From the NCBI RefSeq assembly GCF_016920785.2, contig NW_024609835.1, forward strand, positions 24,679,838 through 24,743,837: a stretch of DNA of 64,000 nt, given 5' to 3'. The notes below the pieces were generated by a model. It searched no databases and had not been told where the DNA came from. It was given only the letters and a program-made list of their open reading frames with translations. Position numbers and translations under genes: made by a program. Positions within the stretch are counted from its first letter, which is position 1. Each line of letters opens with the position of its first letter. This document shows, piece by piece, positions 26,161 to 38,456 of this stretch. This stretch comes from Ixodes scapularis (Eukaryota; Arthropoda; Arachnida; Ixodida; Ixodidae).

Positions 26161-26162
26161 GT

Positions 26163-26348
26163 CGTCTGTTTCTTGCGCAGGAGTTCCGGTGACGTCAGAA
26201 CGACGGCGAGTTCTTATTGGCTCTGATGGAAGGATAGTGGGTCGACCTCAAAGCAGACTGCCTTGGGGTCTACTCACTATCCTTCCCATCGGAACCAATC
26301 AGAGCTCGGTGTTCTGACGTCACCACAACGCCTGCAAAAGAAGCAGAC
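26163..26348. mobile_element. Inverted-repeat MITE, copy 1
   Basis: Arms of about 85 bp (26163-26247 and 26265-26348 reversed) around an 18-bp loop. Shared words are GTGACGTCAGAAC, AGCTC/GAGTTC, ATTGGCTCTGATGG with ATTGGTTCCGATGG, and AAGGATAGTG. No reading frame is visible. A related, more eroded copy lies at 32111-32335. Confidence 0.75.
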
Positions 26349-26954
26349 GAGCTTGCGCTCAGCAGAGGTAAGGGTGCGCATGCAGCAGGAAATACCAATG
26401 TTTTCATTATGGTCTTCGGTGCTTGCGTAGTTTTCCAAAAATGTATATTGACTGCCCGAGGTGACATACAGGGTGCCCCCCTTCATAAAATGAATTTAAT
26501 GTTTTTGTTGTTTTCACCGCCAAAAATAGGTTACACGTCGTTCTTCGTTCAAATGTAGCGCTAGCGTTCTGAACCGGAACGAAACGTTTAAAAAGACTAA
26601 TCGTTATTTGAATCGAACGTTAGAAGTGATTTTCCCAAAATTTCAACGGAAAATTGGCAGCCGGCTGGGTTCTCAAATACATGGAGGTCAATCGCGCCAG
26701 TTACCGTGAAAGGACACCAATTTTTCATTAAAATGTTTACAATACCACCTAACGTCATTTAATAATGAAAAAAAATATTTATAAAGGCATCTGGTCTAGA
26801 CAGTTAGCGCTAGATTTGGGCGGAAAATGAGCGTTCGGCGATGCCCAGTTCCTTCTTGAGCTAATGAAATAAATACGAAAAACACTTCGTAATATATTTT
26901 TATTGTTTTATAAGGGGGGGGGGGTTGAGGGTCGTTGTGCATCAGCCGTAGACG

Positions 26955-27905
26955 TGGTTTATTTATTTATTTATTTAGTATACCCTCAGGGCCAAAGGCA
27001 TTAGAGAGGGGAGTGGTTACAATCAAGAAGAAATTGAACAAACAGAGTACAGCAAAAATGGTAATACAAATAAACAAAAAATGGCATATAATCATACAAT
27101 GTTAGCTAAGGCGTTCTTGAAGTGATGGGAGTCTTCGATAGCGGCTATTGAAGCAGGAAGGCGATTCCACTCGTCAGATGTGCGTGGCAGAAATGACTGA
27201 AAGAAAGCGTTAGTTCTGGCTGATGGAATTCCAACCTTATTAGCATGATCAAACCGAGATGAGATGTACTGAGGAGGTAAAATAAGTTCGTCGTGCAGAT
27301 GTGAATGGTAAAACAATTTATGAAAGAGACTGAGACGAAAAGCTTTACGGCGAGATGCGAGAGATGGCAGGTTGAGGCTAGACTTCATTGAACTTATGCT
27401 CGCGGTTCGGTTATAGTTAGAAAGTATAAAACGAACAGAATTATTTTGGACCATTTCGAGTGAGTTTATTAGGTTTTCTTGGCTGGGATCCCAAACTGAC
27501 GCGGCGTATTCCAATTTAGAGCGAATTAGTGTGGTGTAAAGCAGTAGTTTTAATGACGAAGATGCTCGGGCAAAGTTACGTCGAAGGTATCCCAACATCC
27601 GGTTAGCATTATTAATCACGTATGTGGTATGGGCGGTCCAAGCCAGATCATGTGAAATATGAATTCCAAGATACTTGTATGAGGATACAGGGTCAAGGGG
27701 TATGTTATTAAGGCAGTATTTTGGCAATTGGCAAGGTTTTCTCGACACATGCATTAGTTTACACTTGTTAATATTTAATTCCATGCGCCATGCTTCGCAC
27801 CAGACAGAGATAGCGTTAAGGTCAGATTGAAGGCAGATTATGTCATTATCGCAAGTTATTTCACGAAAAAGTACGCAGTCATCAGCAAACTGCGATGATT
27901 AACCG
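26955..27905 (-). pseudogene. LINE 3' fragment (end of RT and C-terminal domain)
   Basis: Read from about 27905 on the minus strand. The first preserved block is SSQFADDCVLF near 27870-27900, with both catalytic aspartates of the FADD box, followed by a frame open from 27784 to 27092. It contains SYKYLGIHISHDLAWTAHT, the SKLEYAASVWDPSQ segment and FLPRTSDEWNRLPASIAAIE, the usual ending of Jockey/CR1/L2 ORF2 proteins. The 3' UTR ends in TAAATAAATAAATAAATAAA (26955-26972), its tail. Upstream of the FADD box the expected palm sequence is missing, so the copy is 5'-truncated. The remaining frame is intact for 230 codons, so this is younger than the 4.5-kb LINE. Confidence 0.9.
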
Positions 27906-27909
27906 AGAG

Positions 27910-30505
27910 CCTTCGAAGTATCATGGAGGAGGTTTAGCAACGACATTGCCTCATCTAGAGTTCATAGGGGACTCCCTGCAATAATTCTTTAGCTGCCAGA
28001 GGTTGCGAGCAAAAAAAAGAAAAAGCTATTTCGGGCAGCCGCGCCGGCGCTGCTTATATCATTCGCGTTCGGGAACTCGGGTACGTGAGGCTGTTAGCCG
28101 CGAAGGCTGTTACCGCGATTGACCGAAGAGACACGTGCTTCGCTAACTGTTGGATCGGTAACCGAAACTGACGTGACAAAATGAAAGTAATCTGCAGGAG
28201 AGCCACACAAACAACCCTGCGTGACACTTCACAGATCGCGTTCACTCTTTCACTTCTGCGTGCGTGCTGTCCCGTGATACACACGGAACACAAATCGTAT
28301 GGCTTTCTTAGTTCACCTCAACCAATGAGAAAGGCGCAAATTAACGCTCTGCAATGGTCTTGCGTTATTGTGGGAAAGCAGCGTGAACGAAACTCGCAAT
28401 TTACTTTGCTTTTCCGTTCGAACATGTTATTTATTGACTAGAGTTATTACCTGTATTCTAATTATTCGTGTTTCAAGTGCTGTATGCACTGATACATTTA
28501 CGAGAGTGTATAAGGTGCGTGAACCTTGCAGCCACGTCTCAAACACGGCATGCGATTTCGGTCTGCAAATATATCAAAAAGATCGAAAGCCTCCATGGCC
28601 GCTGATGAATGGTCGGTTCATGGAGGCAGAGCGGGAGATTTATAACAGAGCAGTTCCAATCTGTTCGGGCTTGTGATAGCGAGCAAAATCTTGGCAAGCT
28701 AGGTTCACTTTTAAAAAAAGAAATGACAGAGCAGACTTGGTCACGGATGCCTGTTCCGGGTGTTCATATTTTTTCGTGCGGATATCAGTTGGTGTAGCAC
28801 GGTAAACCAAAATGGCATGTAGGAACGAAAGCAGGCATCGTAAATTACTTTATTTTTGAAATCTGCAAACGTTAAATATTCACGAGTTTGTATGTTTTTT
28901 TTACACAATCTGTTCGCTAACTTTGATACAGACGGACCTGGTTCCTTCTGTGGTGTTAGGATATTATGCGTGCGTGTTTTACTTTTTTTCTTTCTTGGCG
29001 AACCACCGCTCTTGGCCGGTGTGAGCAGGTCACGCGTGTGCGTTTGAAATAGTTTCTCAGAACACACATTAAAGCGAGTTAATTCGAAGTTGCACGGGTG
29101 CACCTGGAGCGAAAATGCTTCATGATGCTCTGGTATACCACGTCAGTTTGAACTGCATTCCGGTCACTTCAGACCTCATGATCGGGCGTTGTACCGGCTT
29201 AAAATCTCCTAATATATACAGTCGACAACTGCTTTCTTTGGCACTTCTGAAGACTTAAACAGCTTGCGTTTAGCGGTCATACACGAGCTTGCTGGCACTA
29301 TACGGGACGCAAGCATACTCGCACGTGACGCCACTGACCAAAATACTTTTTTTTTTGTTTTGTTTCAACAATAAAAGAAACTGTTTTGTTTTTTTATCTA
29401 TCCTTTGCCAAAAGAAGATGACAAAGTTGGGAGGTCGCACTGCTGATAATACTTTCCAGTGGCGAATGATGAATTTGGCTCATAGATTGGACCCGAGCAT
29501 TGCGTGCATGAGCACTCAATTTGGGCTAGGGATAATCTAAGGTCGACAAAAATTCGGGTAGTGACTCGTGTCCGATCGCTTCAGTGCAATAGCCGAATCC
29601 TTGCAATATCTGAAACTCAGCGCGTGTTCTGTGCTTTGCCAACTCCTGTGCGTGGCTACGATCAACATTGGCGGTATTTAATCGGATCCAGATCACGTGA
29701 CCTCTTGCTCTAGCTGCGAGTTGAGGGGATGAATGCTGCTCGTTTTTTTTTATATTTTGTTTTGATTTAGCTGCTACTATTGTACGAGAAGAAAAACCAA
29801 CCCGTGTTTCATAGGTTATAAATATAAACAATTGATTTGATTTGGTATTTACCCAAAAGTAAACGAATCGTTGCACCGTCCCTTTAAAAAAAAATTCCAA
29901 CGCAGGAGGCAGCTCGAATTGTGATGATCGGCTGCGTAAGCCCCTAAAAGGACACTGCATTGAAAAAAAGTAAAAAAAAAAGCTTTTAGAGCGCAGCTCA
30001 TTGGGATCGCTTTCATGGTAACCAACATCTCTACTCAGCATGACCACGAGCCATGAAATAAGTCCATCAAGACCAATCAAAATAGTTAATGTGTGTCGCT
30101 AGGCTTAGGCTAGTCCCGCTACGAGAACAAGCCTCCGCACAGAGCTTTCGTAGGCACGTACTTGCGGCAGTTGTTTGCAGCAAACTTTTTCGGTTATTGA
30201 GATCTTCCTCTATACACCTCTGTAAACTCAAAACGACCCGCACTCACCAAAACTGATGAGCTCAATGAGCTACGCTCGTTCAGCACTTCGCAGATACAGG
30301 CAGCCATGTTTGTTAATGTTTCAAACCAAAACGAGACAAATCATCTGAGAATACATTTAAAAATAATATTGACTTTATATTGATTAATGGCGCCTCAAAT
30401 ATAAAAGAATAGTCTATTAAGATACTATTACGGCGCGGAGATAAAAATTGGCAACCAACCGTCCACACATCAATCATCTCTCCAGCCAATATGTAAGCAC
30501 TCTGT
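27910..30505. other. No gene recognised
   Basis: No coding region supported. A frame of 184 codons on the minus strand (29526-30080) is the longest here but has no recognised motif and crosses A/T homopolymers. A short hairpin CCTCCATG/CATGGAGG sits at 28590-28627. Confidence 0.4.
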
Positions 30506-30515
30506 AAGCACGGGG

Positions 30516-30846
30516 CAACGTTACTAGATTACCTCAGTCGTGGAACATCCGCGAAATGGGCAACCTCCCCCCCCCCCCGCCCCCCCTCACTTCCGTCCGC
30601 CTCCCGTCGTTCGAAACGGGATCTAGATTTTTGTTTACAAAGTGTGTTTGCCATAGTTAACGGTGGAACGCCATCTAGACGCTGCGCATCGAAACGTACG
30701 CATCCCATGTAATACACTGCAGTTACCAAAGCAGCCGTCCGGAGCGTCAAACGACGGGAGGCGGGTCGCGGTGAGTGAGGGAAGGTACTGTTCGTGCATG
30801 CAGCGCTTATGAGCAGTTCCGTAACTCAGCTAACCTAATAACGTTG
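30516..30846. mobile_element. hAT-type MITE, copy 1
   Basis: A 331-bp element. The left end is CAACGTTACTAGATTACCTC and the right end, reversed, CAACGTTATTAGGTTAGCTG. It is flanked by GCACGGGG (30508-30515) and GCACGGGC (30847-30854), an 8-bp target duplication with one mismatch, as in the hAT superfamily. The two halves are largely inverse copies of each other (CGTCGTTCGAAACG with CGTCGTTTGACGC). It contains a 13-base C run and no coding frame. Confidence 0.78.
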
Positions 30847-30857
30847 GCACGGGCGTT

Positions 30858-31850
30858 GCCAACGTTATCAGACTAGCTCAGTTACGAAACTCTCATAGAT
30901 GCTGCTTGCACGAGAAATACCTCCTCCCCGTCTTCATTCACCAGGACTCGGCTCCCGTCGTTCGACGTGCCCAGAGGACGTGCCGAACGGCTGCTATGGT
31001 GACTGCAGGGTATTCTATGGAATACGTACGTTTCAAAGCACAGCGTGTAGATGGCGTTCCACCGTACTTCATGGCAGAGCAGTTTATTGGGAGAGTTTGG
31101 CTAATGGGTGGAGCAAAAGCCACCGCCAGCGCCGAATACTGCCCCCGCGGTTAGAGCGTAAACTAAAAGGAAGACACAGCGTCGACCAATCAGCAGACCG
31201 CGACGTCACAATATTGCAAACGACATTTAAAGCGTAAAATAGAAACGTTCAATCTCGGCGTCTCGGTGACAGTTTGCTCTGGGGCGGCTTGGTAGAACCG
31301 TGGCTCAGCTGAGACTGGCTGAAAGAAAACTGCGCAAAGTCTGGAGCGCGCGAGCATCTCAAGACGCAGATTGATTCCCGCACAGCTCATGCGCTGGCTT
31401 TGGCAGTGCTTTCTTTCCCCCAGACTCAGCTGAGACGCTGTCTCTAGCATTTCGGCCCTGGTTTGGAGCGCACGTTTGTTCATTTTGCCGTTGAATACGG
31501 ACGTGACGAAAACCTCACATGCGCCAAGTTTTCAGTCACCGAGAGTTATACCTTTTTACTCTAGCGACGGTAAAACTGCATAAATTAGTCGTGTCGCGTA
31601 TTTAGAGCTCTCGACCACCGCTAGGGGCTGTTTCGAGGCCTGTTGTTGGCCCCGAGATTCTCGCCTATTCAAACCAATATATGGCCAAACTCTCCCAATA
31701 CACGGCTCTGTTTTATAGAACACACAGTTATGAAACGAAAATCTAGATGGTGCTGATGGCGCTTCAAACGACAAGAAGCGGACCGAAGTGAGTGAGGGGG
31801 TACCCTCTTCCACGGCAGTTCCACAACTGAGGTAATCTGGTAACGTTAGG
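30858..31850. mobile_element. hAT-type MITE family, longer copy 2
   Basis: It starts three bases into the same type of end (CCAACGTTATCAGACTAGCT) just 12 bp after copy 1 and ends with the reverse of CTAACGTTACCAGATTACCT at 31850. The first 215 bp repeat the right half of copy 1 in inverse, including TAGATGGCGTTCCACCGT. The region 31690-31860 repeats it again. The middle (31090-31680) is different, with palindromic CTCAGCTGAG at 31303 and 31424. No transposase is visible and no clear target duplication was found. It might be two elements or one with extra internal sequence. Confidence 0.6.
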
Positions 31851-32110
31851 CGGGGTTTAGTGGCCTGCGACCTCAACAGTTTTTACCTGTATTGCGTCCA
31901 GCGGCGTAAATATTGCTGAAAAAATATTTTTCGTCGTATTTCTTTCTTTTTTTTTTGTTTTTTTCTGCAATAATCGTGTGATTTAGAAAAACAAATTTTT
32001 TATTGAAGCGCCTCTTTAATTATGTGCCTTTAAGAGGAATGTTGTGAGTTATACGTAATGAGGGACTCTGCGCCAAGAAACTACGGGAGAAAAGTAGGCG
32101 AGATCACGCG

Positions 32111-32335
32111 GGTATGTCAGAACGACGAGCTCTGGTTGGATAGATTAACGGTTAGGAAGGATAAGTATCCACTGCTGTCGTCGAACACGTTAGAACGCTG
32201 TACGCCGAAGTCCTGCGTTTGGCATTCCCATTCGAACGCGTTATATGATTGCAGTGCAGACTGGGGCAGCTAGCTCTAGCACTACCCACTAATCGTTCCA
32301 ACCAGAGCTTGACGTTCTGACGTCCCCGAGTTCTC
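32111..32335. mobile_element. Inverted-repeat MITE, copy 2 (26.2-kb family)
   Basis: The right arm (32270-32335) carries CCAACCAGAGCTTGACGTTC, TGACGT, and the left arm (32111-32168) the inverse with AACGACGAGCTCTGGTTGG. Both align with the arms at 26.2 kb. The loop is longer, about 100 bp, so either this copy keeps more internal sequence or something inserted. Confidence 0.6.
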
Positions 32336-32577
32336 GGCTGGGTTCTAAATTTTATTCGATCTTACTCTACGGTAAGGGATTTGTACCTCGACTTTTGAAA
32401 GCCTACCCGCGTCGAGCGTTTTTCTATCTGTATTGTCACGTGACACGACCCACCGGTGTAACTCGGATCCATTTGGGTAAGATTTGGAACACAGCCCTCG
32501 ACTCCTCCTCTCCTTCAGTTTCTCGGCGCATAAAAAGAGACGGTTAGCGTCTGCTGGCACTGCGCAGATGGAGGCGC

Positions 32578-32712
32578 GGATCCGTCTCGCCAAAACCTTT
32601 GTCCCTCTTGTTCCCCTTCTCCAGGGATTATTTTCATCATTCTTGTCCAGCTCGCTTGCAACTTTGCATTTAATTGCATTATAATTACAATGATACTGCT
32701 CCGGAAATCTCA
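32578..32712 (+). mobile_element. SINE 3' half
   Basis: TTTGTCCCTCTTGTTCCCCT, CCAGGGATTATTTTCATCAT, TCTTGTCCAGCTCGCTTGCA and a tail TTTAATTGCATTATAATTAC match the body and tail of the SINE at 1352-1565. The tRNA-like head is absent, so it is 5'-truncated. Confidence 0.75.
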
Positions 32713-32945
32713 AACTTTTGGCTAAACTAGCGAAGCGAACTGAAGTAATTTCACTTTACCACCACAGTTATGATTTTTACGGAAGATAAATTGTCATCAT
32801 TTTGAGATATAAAGTTTATTTATAGGCGATGTAAAAAAACAAGTAAGTAATTATCCGAATTAGTTCCTATGTAATTTCCTACATATGTGAGGTAAGAATA
32901 AAATAGAATAGAAAAAAAACATTAATAGAGCGATCGCTTGAATCT

Positions 32946-33535
32946 GTGTGTGTGTGTGCGTGCGTGTGTGTGTGCATGCGTACCTGTGCGTCCGTGCGCG
33001 AGTGCGTGTGTGTATGTTTGTGTATGTGTGTGTCTCTACACAAGGTCTAGGCCACGAAAAAAGGAAGACAGGATGAAATATTCTGAGATATCTCATTGCA
33101 GCGAGACTGAAAGTTGAGCATCAAACACATGTACTCATGAAATCCACACACGCACACGCTCACACGGACGGGCACACGCTCGCACACGCGTAAACATTCA
33201 CGCATGCTCAAACTCACACACACACAAACACACACTCACACGCACACACACACAGATAAGTACACACTCCCGCATACGCACAAGTGCACGGACACACCAT
33301 AAATTTACAGAAACGATTACTCACACACGCGCATAGAAGATAACACGCATAGACACAGATGCGCACTCACAGACTTGCACATGCTCAAGCACACGCTCAC
33401 GCCCACACACACATGTACACAGTCCCAAACACGCACGGACATGTACAAAAACAAAAGCACACGTACAGGCACACACGTACACGCAGAAACAGACACAGGC
33501 ACACGCACATAAAGATACATACCACACACACAAAC
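32946..33535. repeat. Opposed GT and CA microsatellite tracts
   Basis: 32946-33040 is a degenerate (GT)n tract, and 33142-33535 a long degenerate (CA)n tract with CACACGCACACGCTCACA-type units. The two are complementary and separated by about 100 bp, so the strand can fold back or form left-handed DNA. The His/Thr- and Cys/Val-rich open frames here are translations of the repeat. Confidence 0.85.
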
Positions 33536-33539
33536 TCGC

Positions 33540-34380
33540 GCGAGAGCTTTATCAAGTAATTCACAAAATTTGACAGATGCTTGTGACGACACGCCACTCT
33601 AATCTGTGTTGACAAAACGCAAAGGCTAATTGAGGTGCTCAAAGCTTCTGTAATGCCATAAACTCGGCCTAATTAATCCTCAAATCCAACTTTGTTGTGT
33701 TGATACTGCTGCTGCCGCATTAACTTATAATCGCTTACGACTTTTTTGTTTATTAGGGGACTTACATTATATTCAAAATGTTCCATGCACACAAACTTTA
33801 GAAGAGTTAAACAAAATTTAGGAGCAAAAAAGTCTATTAGTTTTTAGCACTAAAGTTTCAAGATACCAGCTGCACCACGCCGTGTCAATTTAGCAACCGT
33901 CCCAGTATGCAATGAAACGTCCAGAGATTTCCCTAGCTTGCTATCAACGACCGACGGTGCGGCCTGATGCTTTCATGACACTGGTGGCGCCGTAGAGCGG
34001 TGGCTTGGTTAGCGACCCAAATTGCAAAAAGGTGTCAAAAGGCGGCGCTGTCATGCAAAGAGCTTGACATCGCTACTAATAAACGTCCATTACAAAAGAA
34101 AAAAAATCCGTGTCTTTGTCGGCATGCGTTTTATTTTTTACGGAGTTGCAATCTCGCTTTTAGCTTAGAGACGAGACACAGCAGCACGACAGTATGCTTC
34201 ACTGACATTAAAGTGCCGCCTATTGCATTTTAGATTTGTTATTTAGCGTTTTGTATAAACCGTGTTTCTTTCTTTTCGTATATCCTACAGCTGCTGTTAT
34301 TGCTGCTATGCTGCGACATTGCAAAACTGCAGCAGTTACTGCTATGTTGTATTCCTACATTTAAAGCGGTAGCTTCATAG
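33540..34380. other. No gene recognised
   Basis: AT-rich sequence with no supported feature. Confidence 0.45.
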
Positions 34381-34384
34381 ACCC

Positions 34385-35005
34385 AACCACGTTCAAGGTC
34401 ATGACCTCGTCTTCAAGGTCATGTCCTCATGGTCAAGTCCTCAAGGTCGCGCAATGAAGGCGACATAATGCCCGTGGTTGAAGTGCAAGGTCGCGTAACT
34501 AAGGTCACGTAAGCGCCGGTTGCGTAAGCTCCGGTTGCGTGAGCCTCGTTCGGAGAAGCACCGGCCGTGTGAGCTCGTCAGCGTCGGTAGCTGAAGCTGA
34601 CGTGACCTGTCGTCCTTGACGTGATCCTCAAGGTCGTCCGAGAGGTCGTTCGTGACGTTTTCCTCAAGGACGTCATCCTCGGCTTCGTCCTAAACGCCGC
34701 CTTTGACGTCGTCCTCCACGAGCTTAGACAGCGTTCTTCACGTCATCCTAGATGCCGTCCTAGCTGTCCTCCTCAGCGTCATCCTAGACGCCGTACTTGT
34801 CGTCGTACTCGACGTCATCCTTGAGGTCGTCCTAGAGGTCGATCTTGAGGTAGTCCTAGAGGTCGTCCTAAAGGGCGTCCTCGACGCCGTCCTTGACATA
34901 CTCATCGACGTTGTACAAGAGGTCATGGTCGACGTCGTCCTAGACGCCGTCGTTGACGTCGTCTTCGACGTCGTCCTAGATGTCGTTCTTGACATCGTCT
35001 TCTAT
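34385..35005. repeat. GACGTCGTCCTAGAC-type minisatellite
   Basis: The first part (34385-34560) repeats CAAGGTCATGTCCTC-like and GCGTAAGCTCCGGTT-like words; the second (34620-35005) repeats units of about 15 bp such as GACGTCGTCCTAGAG/C. Because the unit length is a multiple of three, frames stay open on both strands and translate to runs of VLDVVLEVV or TSRTTSRTT. I read this as a satellite, not a gene, since both strands are equally open and no flanking coding features exist. Confidence 0.8.
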
Positions 35006-35724
35006 GTGTGCACGGTATATTAAAACCAAAATTTCATCACAGTTTCACTTCCTTTCCAAATTGTTTTCACTAACGACGTTCCTGTATAGCTACCGCGTTT
35101 CATCGCGTTTGGTCGAATGAACGTGCGCGTAATTTTTATGCTTCCATTTGTTCTGGAATCTCAGAAGTTGAGTTCGTGTCAAACACGCTGCGTTATGCTT
35201 GTCTTGGTGCCGAACACGCAAAATACAATTTGCTGAAGCAGTCAAAGTGACAACCGATATTAGATAACATAGGTACTGTATTACTGACCTAACTGCAAAT
35301 CTCCACACCAGTTGCTTCTGTATAAAACCGGGGTTGACATAAATGAATCCCTTCTTCCTCTTAAAAGAAAACGTGCTCTTAAAAAAAAAAAATTATGGAC
35401 AACTCCAAGGGGAGTCATCCATTAAGTTTTATTATTCCTACGTTTCAAGGTTACTATGAATGTCATTCACCAACTCGCCTGCGTTTTTTTACCTTTCTCC
35501 AAAAGGAGAATTACATGCTTGGAAAATAATCAAGCTCATGCATACTTTTGAAGGCAAGACCAGAATCTCGATACCTCTAGTACGGGAGACACATACAAAC
35601 TTTAGCGATGTACAAGATCACCTATATATAGTTCAAATAAAGATATCATTGTCCGGCTAAATAGAACTACAATGCAGCTATGTGAAGCAGACTTGGTAGC
35701 CGACCAAACTGTTAGACACATCTT

Positions 35725-35879
35725 GTAAACCCTGAGATAGGGAACGATAAAAAACGGACGAACGCAACAAAATCTCAGAGATTTTGTTGTGTTCGTCCGT
35801 TTTTTTATCGTTCCCGATCTCAGGGTTTACAAGATATCGATTAATTACCAGCTCGCCTGCACTCTCTCACTGCTTACAA
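35725..35879 (+). mobile_element. Hairpin retroposon 1 with 15-bp target duplication
   Basis: The 155-bp insert lies between perfect 15-bp direct repeats TGTTAGACACATCTT (35710-35724 and 35880-35894). Most of it is one near-perfect palindrome centred at 35777, with arms of about 50 bp each (AAACCCTGAGAT, GGGAACGATAAAAAA, CGGACGAACGCAACAAAATC and inverse). It ends with ATTACCAGCTCGCCTGCACT, which resembles the 3' tail of the tRNA-derived SINEs. Long variable direct repeats indicate LINE-type retroposition. There is no coding frame. Confidence 0.8.
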
Positions 35880-35894
35880 TGTTAGACACATCTT

Positions 35895-38455
35895 TTATGG
35901 CTACTGGATACGGCACCAGAAAGATCATGCCATGCAAAGCGAGATTTGAGGCTTAGGCAATATTTGAGGAATGATCGGTTTGAGGAACACACAGTTCACA
36001 AACAAGCCATCATTTGGCCACAGCAGGTGTGGGGATTGCACATGCGCAGAAACCCGATTCGCGTAGGATAGAGCGTCTGAGCATGCGCAGTGCCGACAGC
36101 AGCGCCACCGCAGTGGTGTATAGTGAAATATTTGGATTGGTGTTAGGAAACGGGAGGCAGAAGAAGAAAAGTTTTCTTTGGCAAGGGAGCAAATTTAGCG
36201 TTATAAAAAACACTATGATTAAAATACAAAAAGAATAGTTATTTCGAGAGGGTATAGATGTGCGGATGGTGTTTCCAATCAATATTGTTGGATCACTCAT
36301 AGCCTTAATAGTGCCAGGAATAGGTTCGTTGAACAGTTTTAAAGGTAGAGATGACACTGAACTATTCGCTTTGAACCCCTATTCGGATACCCCTACGGGA
36401 CAGAAATACAGGCCTTGAGCATACACACTAAAATATGGGGACGACTTGCACAAACTTGAGCAATTTTAGAGATAGCCAATGATCCATTTTTGAACATGAA
36501 TGACAAAGCTTATCGTCGCCAAAATTCGGGCTTAGTTGCTAGCATGCCAGTTGCAGTCTCTTTATTGACTAAAATTAAAATATAACGCAGTTTAAATATA
36601 CTAGACGTCTTAAAAAAAGAAAAAAAACAAGCTTGCTGTGGTTTAGTTTTTACATTGAGTATCTCATGACCCGAAGACAATAAGAAAGAGAGTAGATGTC
36701 CCGTATGTCTTTAGTGCTTTAACAAGTTGTCTGAGTTTTGTAGAAACGTTAATTTTGCAGCTGGGGAATCTCCGGGCTGTACAAGGCAGCATCAAAATAG
36801 GTTTAAAAGTGGAACATTTAATTTCGCTTTCTTGTTGTAAACAGTACATTGCGCAAGCTGGCAGATGGCTGAACGATAAATTCAGGAATCACTGTTATAA
36901 TGCAAACATTGTGGTTCGGGACACTTGGGTATTCATTGTCGTTATTGTGTGTGTGATGCCGATTTCGGAAAATGCTCAGTCATTGCAAGAAGTGGCAATG
37001 CCCTGACTAGATAAATCATTGAAATGGAGGTAATGATGTACCTAAAAAAGATTGTGTGAGCACATCATCTCTTTTGTTGAAACAGACGATATGCTCACAC
37101 GCGTTCGTGAAGAGTTAAAATTCCTTGCACTATGGCAGCGACCACGATTAGTGTGCTGCAATCTGCTGGTGTGTCACTTGGGGAGGGGAGGGGGGGGGGG
37201 GTGGAAGTTTCTCGATTGGTTGTCGAATAGGGCTGTAGCTCTCAAGTTTGAGAAGCGCCTTTAGCGAGAAAAATTGAATATTTCTCGGGCGTGTTTTAGC
37301 GCGTTTTGGTTGTGCGTCATTGCACTTTTTCACATTGTTTGAGGGTGGATGAAACATCATTCTATCGCATTTTTTATTTTCTGAATACTTTGAACTGAAA
37401 CTAGATATGCATCTAAATTACAACGCTGCTTCATAACCCAACTGCGTTTCATCAGAAGCACTGTAACTATATTTTGACAACTGCCGAATGTTTCAATTCC
37501 ATAGCCCCCATGCCAACTTCATGAAGCGATCGGCATACCACACGGCAGCTATCGTAACTTTCCTGAACGAAGGCTGGAAGAGAAATGCAAAAGGCACATA
37601 GCCATGGTATGGCATGGCAGATCAAAACGATAATAAAATATGCACGGAAAAGAAGAGGGAAACAGGGAGAGAGGGCGAAGCAAGAGTTTGAGAGAAAAAA
37701 GCTTTTTCGCCGAGGCTATAAATCGATGCCTCGAACGCAAGTCCTTATCACGTAGCGCGTACATCGAAGCTGCCCGCGGGCCGCTATGAAAGTTGTAACG
37801 AAAAAATGAAACAAAAACGAAATTAACAATGGGTGCAATGCACCTCATCTGCATGGAAATTCAGCGCTTCGCTCGATCCATTCGTCAACAGCAACAAGAA
37901 ACAAACCGCAAAGCCTCTTCCACCTTCTATCTCTCTTTGTCGGTATCTGTTCCCAAGGTGATATGGATTCCTCGCGGTGAGCTGTATTAAGCATCCGAGC
38001 GCGTCAATGGCGGAGAAGCGCTCCAACAAAACAAAAGAACGTGCAACACACAATTCTGAAACTAAAAAGAGAAAAAGGGAGGTGGTGGGAGAAGGGGAAG
38101 GGAGGGGGCGGGAAGGCGAAGGAGGAGGAGAGAAAAGTGTGGCAAGTTTGGTGGCAAGTTAATTTATGTTGCGGCGTCCGCGCATCTATCTTGGGCTCTG
38201 TTCCTCCGGGACGAAACAGGAATCCCTGGGCTCCCCACGGCGGCCCGTTCTGCCGGCGGCGAAGTTTTGAGTTATGACTTATTAAGAGCTGACGGCGGGA
38301 ATCGACATTGTAAGTGACGATGGATGCGATCGTTCGACGCAGGTGTGCCCGCCGAGGAAATGGCACCGGCAATGCGCGAATGATTGCACCCTCTAAAGGA
38401 AAGCCACGATTCGGTCCTGGCATGGAGCTTTACCAAGTTCACATTGCGGAGCGCG
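35895..38455. other. No gene recognised
   Basis: No coding region supported. G run at 37191-37201; AG-rich stretch 38070-38140 next to a CpG-rich patch (38160-38440) that may be regulatory or a first exon, without decisive signals. Confidence 0.4.
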
Positions 38456-38456
38456 G

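Noticed and set aside
29526..30080. A 184-codon frame on the minus strand
   Set aside because: No recognised motif, crosses A and T homopolymers, and amino-acid composition follows the DNA. It could be part of an unknown repeat.
33317..33642. Cysteine/valine-rich and histidine/threonine-rich proteins
   Set aside because: They are translations of the CA microsatellite in different frames.
34703..35023. A valine/aspartate-rich repeat protein
   Set aside because: The frame is a translation of a satellite whose unit length is a multiple of three; the opposite strand is equally open.
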